From positions 1-44,778 of the forward strand of contig JADGJC010000317.1 in NCBI GenBank assembly GCA_027596075.1: a stretch of 44,778 nt of DNA, in the 5' to 3' direction. Positions 10,540 through 21,256 of the stretch are shown in pieces. The translations under genes and the position numbers were made by a program. The DNA comes from Rhizophlyctis rosea. Taxonomy: Eukaryota; Chytridiomycota; Chytridiomycetes; Rhizophlyctidales; Rhizophlyctidaceae. The stretch's first letter is position 1. Every line of letters starts with the position of its first letter. The notes beneath the pieces are model-generated. The model was not told the origin of the DNA and searched no databases. It saw nothing but the letters and a program-made list of their open reading frames with translations.

Positions 10540-11100
10540 TGTTTTTTTGAGCGTGAGCGCTATGATAAGTGGACTGATGATATAGAATGAAATGATTTCT
10601 TTCGCGCGTGCATGGAAGTCTTGGGAAAGTCGGGCATTTCATAAAATTGATGGGTCCTGGCGATGGGCATGTCTGGTGGCTTGTTATTTGAAATTGGTCA
10701 ACACCACTCTAACAAGAAGTCGCATAGAATCCTTCCCACATTCCAACACATAGGGGACTTTAACATCTACCGTGAAATACAGCCAGCTGCAATGCGCTGT
10801 AATGTTTACATCAGCTATGCTAGCTCGAAATATCGGATTGGGCCATCCATATGGTCATAGGTCAGTGAACCGAATTTCCAGAACATACATTATGAATTGC
10901 CGGGCTCCCCAGTCTGGCCGCATGATCATGAATGGACCTCCAGGGTCTTCCGATCAAAATTTGATGGATGTGGCTGAAACCCAAAGATCACTCCGCACAT
11001 CGCAGAGCACAAAATAAACTTCGTTTACATTCGTCGTTGCCCCCAAGTCCTTGCCTTCTTTCAGATTATCTTTCTTTCAAGAGTGAAGGTGGTCGAAAGG
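10540..11100. other. intergenic region
   Basis: This stretch holds the 3' end of the kinase transcript and the promoter of the next gene. No coding or structural signal seen. Confidence 0.35.
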
Positions 11101-12120
11101 ATGGAGAACAAGCACCTCAAACTCGACACACTCCCAACAGAACTCCTCGAATCCATCTCCCTTTACATTCCCTTCCCCAGTGCCTTCCTCCGCACCAACA
11201 AACGGATCCGCGCCATCGCATCCACCACATCCATCCACGCCCATCGTCTCATAACCCTCCACGGACCCGACGTCCTCTCACTCTTCGCCTGGCCTGAAGA
11301 TGCCACAAGTCCCAGCAGCGCAACCTCCTCCACTTCTTCACCCTCCCCATCCTCGCTCTCTCCCAACCACCCCATCCCACCCCTCCCCCTTCTCCTCCGC
11401 CTCCTCGACCTCGGCGCCACACCCTTAACAGCAATGGCAAAACCCCTCTTCTACCTCGCCACCCAACCCCTCCCAGACCCCACCCTCCTCCTCCGCCTCA
11501 TTCAAAGACCACAAAACCACCCAGACCCGACACACCCATTCCTAGACGCATACTCCCTAGCATACCGATGCGCACACATCGCGACAAAATACGCTCAAGC
11601 ACCTACGTTGATTGCTATATTAGGTGATCCGTCCTTCGCACTCCCAACTTGGTGGGACACCTCCTCGGAAGATTCGGACGACGACGAACTGTTCAAAGGT
11701 CTGTTCGTTAACGCCGCTTCATGGAACCGCGGGTCCATAATCTCTCTCCTTGTCACAAAGTACAACGTTGCTGTACCGAATTCTGCGTTATGTCAGGCTT
11801 GCAATTACAACCATGTCGGATTGGCTGAGGAGCTCCTAGTACGATACGGGTGCGATATCGGTACATGGAACAATTTCCCCCTCCTCACGGCATCGAAGAA
11901 GGGATTTGTTGAGATGGTGACGATGTTGTTGAAGCATGGTGCTGGAAGGGATGATGAAGCTGTGATGGAATGTTTAGCGGCCGCTATGAGGCGTGGGAGG
12001 AGTGGGGTGGTCGATATTCTTGATGCGCATTTGAGACGTGAACGTGGTGTAGAGGATGCAGGTCGTTCCACTGTTTCTAGTGTTGACGAAGTTGCTGAGA
12101 GACATTCTTTGTTTATTTAG
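11101..12120 (+). CDS. F-box-like / ankyrin-like protein
   Basis: A single exon of 339 codons starts at ATG 11101; the frame is open a few codons upstream, but only through a GTG. The N-terminus LDTLPTELLESISLYIP followed by FLRTNKRIRAIAS resembles an F-box (LPxELLxxIxxY). A Ser/Pro spacer follows, then helical repeats. The clearest are ALCQACNYNHVGLAEELLVR and LLTASKKGFVEMVTMLLKHG near 250-300, with the ankyrin pattern xLxxAxxxGxxxxVxxLLxxGA. The acidic insert SSEDSDDDE lies near 200. By analogy it would be a substrate adaptor for an SCF ubiquitin ligase, with the repeats binding the target. It belongs to the same kind of family as the genes at 15038 and 43593 and perhaps 25927, consistent with a local expansion. 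The ankyrin assignment is moderate and the F-box assignment tentative. Confidence 0.75.
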   Translation: MENKHLKLDTLPTELLESISLYIPFPSAFLRTNKRIRAIASTTSIHAHRLITLHGPDVLSLFAWPEDATSPSSATSSTSSPSPSSLSPNHPIPPLPLLLRLLDLGATPLTAMAKPLFYLATQPLPDPTLLLRLIQRPQNHPDPTHPFLDAYSLAYRCAHIATKYAQAPTLIAILGDPSFALPTWWDTSSEDSDDDELFKGLFVNAASWNRGSIISLLVTKYNVAVPNSALCQACNYNHVGLAEELLVRYGCDIGTWNNFPLLTASKKGFVEMVTMLLKHGAGRDDEAVMECLAAAMRRGRSGVVDILDAHLRRERGVEDAGRSTVSSVDEVAERHSLFI

Positions 12121-12834
12121 TGATTCCTTCTAATGAACACAGGGTGGTTGTCGTTCTGGGGTTGTAAATAATGACAATACGACTGTGTACATTTTGTATA
12201 TTATCTGTTTGCACCTTCATCTGCATAATATAATGTCATTACCGCTAATGCCCTTCGTTTCAAAGTTTTCAATGGTATGAGCGCAACCGTGGTTCCCCTT
12301 TCGAGCCCTTGAATCTGGTGGGGAAACGCTGAACAGATTGAACGGGAAAGAACCTGTTTTGATTGACACGTGGAACCCTTGGACCCTGGTGGACACAAAG
12401 AAGACGCATAACATTTGGGAAGTCGGACGACTGCGCATCAAATTTGTGCGACGCCGGAGGACCCACACGTTCCGTGTTCCACCCCAGCATTGGAAGGTTT
12501 TGAATGTTCCATGGTTTCCTTCTTTTGAAGTTGACCCACCACGCGTCGAAGGGTGCAATGCAAGGATGGGTTGGGTGCCATCCCGACCACCCACATGGAG
12601 CACAGGAGAAACGTTGGCCAAGGGGACGGAAAGCCAGCGCCGGGTGTTGCAATGTGGATGGCCGTTGCAGGCGCAGGTGCTGTTGAGCCTGTTATATCTT
12701 GCGTGCAAGTTTTTGCTTCAAAAAGAACTGTCATTTTCTGTACTTTTCGGGTCGTCTTTACAGGAAGACTCAAAAGACAACTTTCTAAAGGCCAAAACTT
12801 CGGTCGGCTCCGCAAAATCTCAACACTATCCACC
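12121..12834. other. intergenic region
   Basis: Several overlapping frames of 120-165 codons occur on both strands. They share one unusually stop-poor GC-balanced stretch (12270-12710) but match no family I know, and the SET-gene frame runs through it without a plausible N-terminus. I treat it as promoter and leader. Confidence 0.3.
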
Positions 12835-13955
12835 ATGACATCCTTCTGGCCAAACTGTTCACAACTCCAAGAAGTGCCAGGGAAAGGCCGCGGCCTCATC
12901 GCAACAAAACCCATACCCGCCGGCTCCAAACTTTTCACCGAAACCGCCCTTTACACCCGCCCGTTCCGCCTCCCACCAACCCGCGACCTCCCCGCCGGGG
13001 CAATAGAAGACATCGTCGACCAACTCCTCAAACACCCCTCCGAGCATGCCAAAAACCTATTCTACCCACCATCAAACACCCCAGCACCAACCGACCGAGA
13101 GCGTGCACGTCTTCAAGTCCGTTACAACGGCGTCATGACGAACGCACCACCAACAACAGGTCACAACCCACCTTTGCCTTTCCCCATGTTTCGGCTGGTT
13201 CTACCTTTGATCGGCGTACACCTCAACCACTCGTGCTACCCAAACGCAACGCTCTACCCACACCCGGACGGTATAACCTTCACCTGTTTCGCGTTACGTG
13301 ACATCGCAGAAGGTGAAGAAGTCTGTCATTCCTACCTCCCGGAACTCCTCTGCTGGCCATTAGAAAAGCGACGCGCGCATCTAAAAACGTCGCATGAGTT
13401 TATTTGCGAGTGTGAGCGGTGTTTAGGGTTGGTGCATTCTGATGAGGAGGTTCGATTGGAGATGGAGGAGGGGGATGCGGGGTATGAGGAGGTGGTGGGG
13501 CGGTTTGCGGTTTTCGAATCGGTAATGGGTGGGGATGGGTCTCCCATCTCAATGCCAAAAGCGCTTGCCTCCATCCAGAACTTCATGAACACGCCCGACC
13601 TGCCACCCAACAACTGGCGACGCCTGCCAGTACTAGAAGCGTACATTGAAGTGATGTCGATATTTGAGAAGGTTCGTGATTTACATTCTCGTCCAGGCCC
13701 TTACGTTCAAAAGGACTAACCATCAGTGCATCACAATGTCAGAATACCAAAATGACCGCACAAGCCAGAAACGAGTTACGGAAAAGAATCAACCAAATCC
13801 GACGTGACCGCGTGGAGTTTTGCAACAAAATACTTCCCGCCAACCACCATCATTTGTACGCGCATATGGCCGAGCTTGTGCGGGATGGAAATCTGCCTGA
13901 AGAGCTTAGATCTAAATATGATTTCATGCACAAAATGTACTCACAATGTAAATGA
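12835..13955 (+). CDS. SET-domain protein (SMYD-like, without MYND finger)
   Basis: Exons 12835-13671 and 13743-13955 join in phase 0 to 349 residues. The start is placed at ATG 12835 because the SET domain begins right after it (LQEVPGKGRGLIATKPIPAG) and the upstream in-frame residues look random. SET motifs visible: GVHLNHSCYPNATLYP (NHSC, cofactor pocket), EGEEVCHSYLPELL (GEE...SY), and a Cys cluster CECERCLG at the post-SET position that should bind zinc. A helical C-terminal part follows, spliced over a 71-nt intron to NTKMTAQARNELRK and ending MYSQCK. The enzyme would be a lysine methyltransferase using S-adenosylmethionine. The SMYD order SET / post-SET / helices is present, but no MYND finger interrupts the SET domain. 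Substrate unknown. Confidence 0.85.
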
Positions 13956-15037
13956 GATGTATGTATAGTCATGAATGTTCGATTTGGCCATGAAACTCTC
14001 ATTCAAGTGCGGTGTTCCGGAACGAGATCAAATTTTCAGTCGTGTTGTAGTCTGGATGCCGCTGTCCATACGGCGACAGGAAGTTGTACAACGATGCTCA
14101 GCCGCTGATACGACTAACTTGATGGTGGTTGCAGCCCTAGTATACGAGCGATACTGAGGGTATGCCTGACAAGAGCATCACTAAAGCGACGCCTGTGCTA
14201 TCCGTAAAGACTCAGGAGACCATCGAAACTGTTGTGCGGGCATTCTGACTTTCCCGTGTGCTCATAAATTCCAGTGTGCGAGCTATCTAGGATCACTCAG
14301 CCAAGACACAACATCAAAGAAGATAGCGGAAAAGAATTCAGCCCCGGTGATTTCGAAGCGTGAACAACATAAGATCATGTGTATTTAGTTCACTGCCAGT
14401 CTGTCAGACGAACCCCGTAATTCGCTACAGACGCAGCATCCATCACTTTCATCTGTTTCTCGACTATCTTACATAACCACATCATATTGCGAGCAGGTGC
14501 AAAAAAAAGGGATGGTGAAAACGCAATGTTTGAATTTGTATTTGTGGCCAAAGTGCGTAACCCTCTGCCATCACGCATGGTTCAACCGGCCATTCAGGTT
14601 GCAATGGGAGAAGAGCAGGGACAAACCAAGTGATTGACTGTCGCCATTGGTGTGAGGCAAAAAAGGGCATTCAAGGGCTATCCACGTCAGAACCGGTATG
14701 GAAGTAGTTGAGACCACCGTAAGTACTGTAAGTTCACACAGTGCAAGGTGCTCGCCTCCTGTGCCCCTCTCGGTTGCATCATTTTCCTCTTGTGAGTCTT
14801 ATGGGTTATTGTATAGAAGTATAGGAGTTATAGGATTCTGCCCCATTCCCGTGGGTAGATGTGGACCCTGGCGTGGCATGACTCATCACATGCACCCTGG
14901 CCTTGTCCGACAGTCCGACCTGCACACCCCAACGCAAGTGACACAACACCTCATCAATCAACCTTCTTCCCCCAGAAGACGTCACATCACACCAGTCAAC
15001 CCACACCACCTCCCCCATTCTTCTCGCCGAAACCTTC
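13956..15037. other. intergenic region
   Basis: About 1.1 kb without a supported gene. Frames are short and overlap on both strands. The part from 14900 on is C-rich and looks like the leader of the following ankyrin gene. Confidence 0.35.
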
Positions 15038-16771
15038 ATGAGCCCCACCCGACCTAACGCTTTTGCTGCTCAACCAATACAGAACATCAACGGGAAACAG
15101 GTGCTGATACTCCGAGCTTTTCGGGTGAGAAGTCAAAATACATGTTTTGCCCCCACAAGGCGTTTGACATTCTTACACCTTGTTACACAGGCCAGGCAAA
15201 ACGCCTCCAATTTCCCCTCGAGATCTTCTCCTATATTGCACAACGGTGCGACCCGCTGACCGCACGTGCTCTCCGTTCAACCAGCCGCGTGCTCAAAGGC
15301 GCCGTCACCCCCGACGATCTCGTCACTTCCGAAGCCCGTTGGCGACTGTCCAAACCCGCCCTCAAAGAATACGAAGCCCTACTAGACTGCTGGACCTGGG
15401 CCATCAAAAACCACCACTTCGACATCATCCGTCGTCAAACACCCTACATCCAACAGGCCGACATACAACCCTTGCTCATACTCGGTGCCCAGATAGGTCT
15501 CATCGAATTCGTGGAAACGGCCATCAAAGCCGGCGCAACAGTAAACACCGGTCGTCCTCGACCCCTCTACCTAGCCTCCCAAAACAAGCACCACGAAGTC
15601 GTCAAAACACTCCTAAAAGCCGGCGCACACGCCAACAACAACCAATCATCCGCATTATGTGTCGCCGCCACAAACGGATACACAGAAATAGTCGACACCT
15701 TCCTCACAGCAGGCGCACGCGCCAACGCCCAAAACTCCGCAGCACTACGAAACGCCGCTAAACACAACCACGCAAAAGTGGTGGGATCTCTGCTCTTCGC
15801 CGGCGCGAACCCAAACGCCCGCGAATCCGTGGCGTTACGAATGGCTGCTAGACATGGGTACACCAGCGTGGTCGAATTACTCCTCAACGCCGGTGCGGAC
15901 CCACGGCCCCGAAAATGGGCCGCAATGCGGACGGCAGCCAGGAACGGTCATGTCCAAATAATGAGAATGATGAACACCTTTTGGCCGGGCGGGTTTGGCT
16001 TAGTATATTTTGTCGGGGTCGTGAACGCAGGCTACGTGGAGATCGTGCAGCTGCTGTTAAAGTACCGAATCATTCCTCAGGAGAAACTCGATGTCTCCCT
16101 TCGCCACGCCGCCGAGCGGGGATATACAACCCTTGTCAAGATCCTCCTCGACGCAAACGCAAACCCGAATGCGTCCATTCACCCGAAACGCGTCCCTGCA
16201 CCCACACCAAACCCCACTCTCATCAGCCGTTCGCCAAAACAACATCATAATGGTCTCACACCTAATGAAATCCGGCGCAGACGTGCGCGAAGCGTACCGT
16301 CTTGCACTCCACCGTCTCCACTCGTCTCCAACATTAACAGAACTCACTTTCTTCCTACTCTGCGGTGGTGACAAGCACCGTTCGCGGTCGGCGCGGAACG
16401 AATTCCTGTCACATCTTGCGACGGAAGGTCCCATCGAAATCATTGAACTGTTCTTGGTTATGGGTGTGGATGGGTACGTTATGGATCATGCGTCGGGGAT
16501 TGCTGAGCGAGGGGGACGTGGGGAGGTGGTGCGTGTGTTGAGGAGTGCTGGGGCTCGTAGGGGTGAGGGGCAGGTTTGCGGGGAGGTTTCGAATCAGAAA
16601 GGGGATGAGAACACTGCTGAAGGTCATTGGATCAACCCTCGACCAGACGGAGGGGACATAACGTTTGGCTTGCTCGTGGTTGAGATGATGATTGCGTTCG
16701 GCATTGGGTACGCGATTATACGCATCATCATCATGGGGATGGGGAGCTTGTACCATTTGAGAAATGCGTAA
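15038..16771 (+). CDS. F-box/ankyrin-repeat protein with C-terminal hydrophobic segment; frame break near 16190
   Basis: Exon 1 (15038-15124) probably joins exon 2 at 15196 (GTGAGA donor, CCAG acceptor), giving an F-box-like start: LQFPLEIFSYIAQRCDPLT and ALRSTSRVLK. Ankyrin repeats follow in one open frame, e.g. PLYLASQNKHHEVVKTLLKA, ALRMAARHGYTSVVELLLNA, LRHAAERGYTTLVKILLDAN. After residues NPNAS (about 16175) the ankyrin pattern goes on only in the next frame (TPLSSAVRQNNIIMVSHLMK, then ALHRLHSSPTLTELTFFLL) to a stop at 16771. No GT-AG pair of the right phase was found for this shift. The extreme C-terminus (LLVVEMMIAFGIGYAIIRII) is a long apolar stretch, like a tail anchor. If intact, it could be a membrane-tethered SCF adaptor; as it stands it may be a pseudogene or contain an indel error. 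Confidence 0.7.
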
Positions 16772-16867
16772 TATTGCAAGTGCGCACGATGACTTATATT
16801 TACAGAGTGTTGATTGCTGACGTGATGAAAAACCCCAGCCCAAAATGAATTATCCAGCACAGTATGG

Positions 16868-17362
16868 TCATCGCCAAAAGGGGTTCGCATTAGATGATTG
16901 GTTTCCGTTGCCTGATGCATTGGCCTGCTGCCCTCCATTGGACCCGCCAGTGGTGCCTAAGCCTTGACCCGATTGATGACTGCTGCCTTGAGTGCTAAAC
17001 CCTCCACGCATGGTATAAACCCATTCTGATTGCGCGGCAGCCCCTCTCCCAGTCCCTGTTCCATGCCCCTGTGCATTCCCACCGCCCGCAGTGAAGGTCT
17101 GGAACAAGTTTGTCCCGTGGCCCTGCGTGGTGTTTTGGACTACTCCGTCCCGTCTGGCCGCGTGCCATGCGTGGGCTTCGGGTGTTGTGAAGGATTTTTT
17201 GGTTTTGCGGGGGGCTGGTGGGCTGTGCGAAGAAGGTGCATCGTTTGAAGGTTAGAAACTAGATCAAGTCAAGGTATACAAGAGGTGGTGACAGATGTAC
17301 CAAGTCAGGTTTCTTGCACTGTCAACTGGTGGTGTGCTTCGGCCTGAGTTTGCGTCTGACAT
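16868..17362 (-). CDS. small Gly/Asn/Gln-rich protein of unknown function
   Basis: Two minus-strand exons, 17301-17362 and 16868-17222, splice over a 78-nt intron (GTACAT...GCACAG, CTAAC branch motif about 28 bases before the acceptor) to exactly 138 codons plus stop. The N-terminus MSDANSGRSTPPVDS leads to a basic patch (APRKTKKS) and a conserved-looking core TTPEAHAWHAARRDG. A low-complexity tail rich in Gly, Gln, Asn and Ser ends NANPFWR. No signal peptide, membrane segment or enzyme motif is seen. The tail suggests a disordered, possibly RNA- or chromatin-associated protein, but that is a guess. It is divergent from the CENP-S gene with 589 bases between the starts, so they may share control. 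Confidence 0.6.
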
Positions 17363-17951
17363 TGTGGGAAGGGCGAGGGTTTTGCGGGGTATGTGAGTTC
17401 AGGTCACGTATGGGGCCGTTGGAGGAAAAGTATCTGACGGAGTGTGCACGAATGGGGTGGGAGGGAGTGGATGGAGAGTGGGCTAATGGCGCAACGCCTT
17501 CAATAGTTGGTTCGGGAAGGTGGGTTCGCACCGGATGTACTGTAGTGACTACGATGTGCTGCGTCTGCTGAGTGAGGTGGTAGGGGCCTAGGCCAACCTC
17601 TTCAGTATTTATGTGCCCGTGAGCATGGGGCACACACCCGCATAGGCGGTGGGAGGTTGTATTACTCTGCTGTCAATCTGTCAAATATGTGTGGCTCTAG
17701 ATCTTTTATGCCTAGCTGTCAAAGAAACAAAGAGGGGAGGGGAGACCAGCCCAAGTCGTTTATTGACTGTGATTCGGACATGTGATGATGATTCATACAT
17801 TGTGGGAGATGTCCGAGGAGTATATGACCATTTTGGGACAAATGAGTTTTCACAACACCTAATTTTCCTCCCAAACTAACCGCACGTCACCTTCCATCCA
17901 ATTTCAATATTTCCACAAAAACAAAGACCCTGAGAACGTATACATACGATC
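17363..17951. promoter_or_regulatory. divergent intergenic region between the small Gly-rich gene and CENP-S
   Basis: Both flanking starts point away from this 589-bp stretch, so it should hold both promoters. No TATA box is obvious. A C-rich leader precedes ATG 17952. Short frames inside look random. Confidence 0.4.
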
Positions 17952-18717
17952 ATGAACGGAGCCGGACCCTCTTCCAGACCACCCTCAAGGAACGCAGCGG
18001 GAGCAGATACCGACCAGGAACAAGTATGTACCGAACAACCCTTTCATGCACAACAATACTCATCTCACAAACACCCGTCCTGCAGCGCATACGCGCCGCA
18101 ATACACTATTTCGTGGGAAAGATATGCGAAGAGCAAGGTATGCTGCCTTGTGTACATGGCTGCTATTGGAATGCTTACTTACAGAGGCATCTGAACGGCC
18201 AGAACCCGTCCGAGCAGCGAAAGCAACTCCCCATATGATTCACGCCCTCGCAGACGTGGTGTACAGTCAAGCAGGTAGCGCCCTACTTGCTCCAATGCAG
18301 CAGTCCAGGCGGTTGATGAAATGGGCGCTAAGATACTCCACATCATATAGAAACACTTGCCCTGGACTTGGAAGCCTTCGCAAAGTGAGTTATCAGTAAC
18401 GCCGCGCTCAAACCCATGAATCGTGATGTTACAACACTCAATTTGTATTCCTGCAGGCATGCAAAACGAGCAAACATATCTGTTGATGATGTAAAGGTAA
18501 TATCTTGTGGCCTGACAGCTGCCATATTCGAAAACGGGTCGGACTAATCAATCATTCAGCTTTGCGCCCGACGCAATGAATCATTGGTATGTATTCCATC
18601 GCATCTGGCCGTACATTTACCCATATTGATGTGTCCATCATTTCTATCTCGCAGCACGAGCTCCTTTCCGAAGCTGCCGCCGACATGAAGTCAAATAAGA
18701 AGAAGGGCAAAGGATAA
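17952..18717 (+). CDS. CENP-S / MHF1 histone-fold protein
   Basis: Seven small exons (17952-18023, 18086-18137, 18185-18274, 18351-18384, 18457-18496, 18560-18586, 18655-18717) join without a break to 125 residues. The translation RIRAAIHYFVGKICEEQ, then PHMIHALADVVYSQAETLAL, DLEAFAKHAKRANISVDDVK and LCARRNESLHELL follows the CENP-S histone fold closely (family pattern: AxxHYxVGxxCEE..., DLExFAxHAKRxxIxxxDVKLxARR). The protein ends in a Lys-rich tail. CENP-S pairs with CENP-X; the tetramer acts in the kinetochore CENP-T-W-S-X complex and,as MHF, with FANCM on branched DNA. CENP-X is not in the window. Typical length is 110-140 residues. No exon exceeds 90 bases, so the gene is invisible to simple frame scanning. 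Confidence 0.9.
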
Positions 18718-19647
18718 AACTTATGACGATGTTTAGTTGCTGAGAACATTACGGATACTCGGCATTCCATCCTTCTGACATACTGTGTCGGCCATTTCAC
18801 CAAGACCATCGTAGATTACTTGCATATCTAGCTTTCTGCGAAACTGTTCTCATAGTTTTAGTACATCAGAACTGATTTTGTGGATATACACAGTAATTAC
18901 CCTAGGTGATATTTCTGCTTTGGTCTACCGAAACCATCTGCGGCAGCCACCGTCCGTAGACATAGCTCTCAAGTCAACCCTAAATAGTATATTGGTATGA
19001 TAGAATTGTTGATATGGCCATATCTGTCAAAATTGTCAAGTTGACATGTGTTAGTTTGACGGCTGTGAGAAACACAACACAGTGCAGCCACACAAGCCGG
19101 CTCGCCAACCTGCACAAGCAAACGCATGATAGTGAGGTCAGGCGGATCTTGATTATCAGTGAATTTTTGCCATATTACTCAGCCTGCAGTCAGCGCATGA
19201 TGGAAAATGAAAGCGCGAAGCGAATTGCTCCAGTGTCTCTCTTCAACCATCGAAGGCCTAATAGGCCTCGCGCACAAAAGCCGGTTCATCCACTCGCACC
19301 CACCTCAACTTTTGCATATTCTTGCCTCGTCCCCACCCCACGTCTCGAACGGCCGAATAGAAAAGCCCCGACTCCAAGCGGCCCAAGCCATGAGAGTCAT
19401 GAGCCTTTCGCATGACCAGCATGAAACAAGGCCTTATCTCTTGCTTCCCACAGTTCTCTTTGAGCGTGGGCCCTCCTGTCAAACGCTAGCGGGTTAAAAG
19501 TGTATATATATCCAATTTGATTTGTCGGGTGGACCAAGCATAATACACCTGTCAAATCGCGAGTAATCCCATCCACACCTTCCACATCCTCTATTCCGGC
19601 ACGTCAAACAGTTCATCAAACACCGCCACCCTTCCTATCAAACAAAC
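18718..19647. other. intergenic region with the promoter of the first secreted-protein gene
   Basis: No gene supported. The sequence holds the CENP-S 3' end and, near its right side, a TATA element listed separately. Confidence 0.35.
19503..19510 (+). promoter_or_regulatory. TATA-like element
   Basis: TATATATA lies 138 bases upstream of ATG 19648 of the small secreted protein, a plausible TATA spacing in fungi with a leader of about 100 bases. Confidence 0.4.
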
Positions 19648-19997
19648 ATGCGCCCATCCCACCTCCTCTTCGCCCTAACCCTCCTTCTAACCACCCTCGT
19701 CCTTCCACACCACACCACTGCAACCATCACCCACCCACCCAAACCTATGCACCTTCCTCCACATGGCACCCAGCGCATCCTGGAAGTCGTGCTCAAAAAC
19801 ATGTTCAAAGATGTTGATCCTACCAATTTGAGCCCTTCCTCATGGACCTAATGGACGGCACTTTGGGATTCATGAGCGTCTGGGATGACCTTAAGCGACA
19901 CCTTGCCAGTATTGAGGAGATCTTTGCAGCTCGGACGGATAATATGGAGGTCGCCGGCGACGAAGTGGAGGGTGGGCATGAGAAAGTGATAAAATGA
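19648..19997 (+). CDS. small secreted protein (signal peptide), frame change near 19830
   Basis: ATG 19648 opens a signal peptide (MRPSHLLFALTLLLTTLVLP, cleavage likely near TTA-TI) followed by THPPKPMHLPPHGTQRILE. That frame stops at 19851. The neighbouring frame carries a coding-looking continuation, FEPFLMDLMDGTLGF, MSVWDDLKRHLASIEEIF, AARTDNMEVAGDEVEGG, to TGA at 19995-19997. Either one base is lost or gained near 19825, or a 47-nt intron (GTCGTG at 19786 to TTTGAG at 19832) restores phase 0 with weak sites. The mature protein would be about 90 residues, helical and acidic, of unknown role. The start MRPS-LL is shared with the gene at 20789, 1.1 kb downstream, so the two are probably tandem relatives. 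Confidence 0.5.
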
Positions 19998-20788
19998 GGG
20001 ATTGGCAGAAAACCTTGGAGGATGAGGATCATAGCCGTGTGTGCGGAGATGTCGGTGACGCTTGTAGGAATATGGCGTAGCGCAGCGTAGGAAGCAACAT
20101 AGCCATAGGCTCAATTATCGCCATGTAAAATTTTGCAAAAGTGCATAACGTAGCTCTCAATACAAAAAACCCCGTTCGCATGTCAACCGTGGTGCTGATG
20201 GAACCCATTTTGACATTGACAAGCTGTGGCATGACTTTGGGCTAAAAGTCCGTCAGCTGAGAAGTGAGAATTTCGGGGTGACAGCTGTGAGAAACATGAA
20301 CGCATTGTGGCAGCTCTTTCATACGAGGCTCGCGACCTCAATATATTTCACTTCATTTGCCAAATACTCCGAATCATTTCCGTGAACGACTCAAGCTTTA
20401 AGATATCACTCCGTCTCGGCAATGACTGCCCAGCCCGGAGGCGCTTCCTGGTGCTCTCATGCAAATTCATTGGCGGCTGTCTGCTCGGAATCAATGACAA
20501 AAGCAAATGCATTGAAGCATATTCCCACATAAAGTGAGTGTTTCCAATCAATCCTACTAAGTTCATTTCTCACACCCCTCAAATGTGACTCTTCCAGAAT
20601 ACACTGAAAGTATAAAATTCGACTGTCAGCTCGTGCGCGTACAAATCTATTCGATTGCACACGTCAAGCCACCTTATCCCTTCATGGGCCTATCACCCTC
20701 TCGATTATCGCAACCATCAGTTACCCCATCATCCACTACCACCACACTTCAGAACTTACCAACTCCAATCACCCTCCTCCCAAACAAG
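19998..20788. other. intergenic region between the two small secreted-protein genes
   Basis: No gene supported. It contains a TATA element near 20611. CAGCTGTGAGAAACA at about 20281 resembles CGGCTGTGAGAAACA near 19060, upstream of the first gene, hinting that the flanks were copied with the genes. Confidence 0.35.
20611..20616 (+). promoter_or_regulatory. TATA-like element
   Basis: TATAAA lies 178 bases upstream of ATG 20789, in a position comparable to the TATA element before the related gene at 19648. Confidence 0.4.
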
Positions 20789-21256
20789 ATGCGACCATCA
20801 CGCCTCCTCGCATTTGGCATCGCCATCCTCTCCTCTCTCATCCTCCTCCCACCCTCCACCAGTGCATCCATCGTCGACCGACGCACCGATGATACCCACA
20901 ACACAAACCTGCACGTCCACTCCCGAAACCTCCACAACGACGAGGACGACGACGACGCCTTCATCGCAGACATCGACGACTTCTTTTACGGCCCCGGCTT
21001 TGGTGACGGTGACGACGAAGCTGCCGTCGCAGAGGTGGATGAAGCCAATGACTGGGATGACGGGATGGAAGTCGCGGGTGACGAAGAAGATGAGGCGCCA
21101 GAGGTTGTGATGCTTTACAGACGTGATTGGGAGGGGGAAGAGGAGGGTGACGATGACGCTTACATAGCTGCGAATGAGGATGACGATGAAGATGAGGATA
21201 TGGATGCAGCATATGAGGGGTCTGAATATGATGACGGCGATGATGATTATGAATAG
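20789..21256 (+). CDS. small secreted, highly acidic Asp/Glu-rich protein
   Basis: A single exon of 155 codons. The signal peptide MRPSRLLAFGIAILSSLILL ends near STSA. The rest is extremely acidic: repeated runs such as NDEDDDDAF and ANEDDDEDEDMDAA, and a terminal YDDGDDDYE, with a few Arg (DRRTDD, LYRRDWEGEE) that could be dibasic processing sites. No enzyme motif. Such a protein could bind calcium or metal, or interact with the wall outside the cell; this is inference from composition. The longer open frame begins at 20585, but ATG 20789 is the natural start because the signal peptide begins there and a TATA box stands 178 bases upstream. Its signal peptide resembles that of the gene at 19648. 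Confidence 0.7.
   Translation: MRPSRLLAFGIAILSSLILLPPSTSASIVDRRTDDTHNTNLHVHSRNLHNDEDDDDAFIADIDDFFYGPGFGDGDDEAAVAEVDEANDWDDGMEVAGDEEDEAPEVVMLYRRDWEGEEEGDDDAYIAANEDDDEDEDMDAAYEGSEYDDGDDDYE

Noticed and set aside
12338..12838. Overlapping frames of 120-166 codons on both strands before the SET gene
   Set aside because: Both strands are open over the same stretch, which suggests low stop density by composition; no motif is visible in any of them.
16173..16226. Short GT...AG segment that might splice out the ankyrin gene's frame break
   Set aside because: Its length (54 nt) is a multiple of three and does not change the frame; the other GT/AG pairs nearby give the wrong shift.
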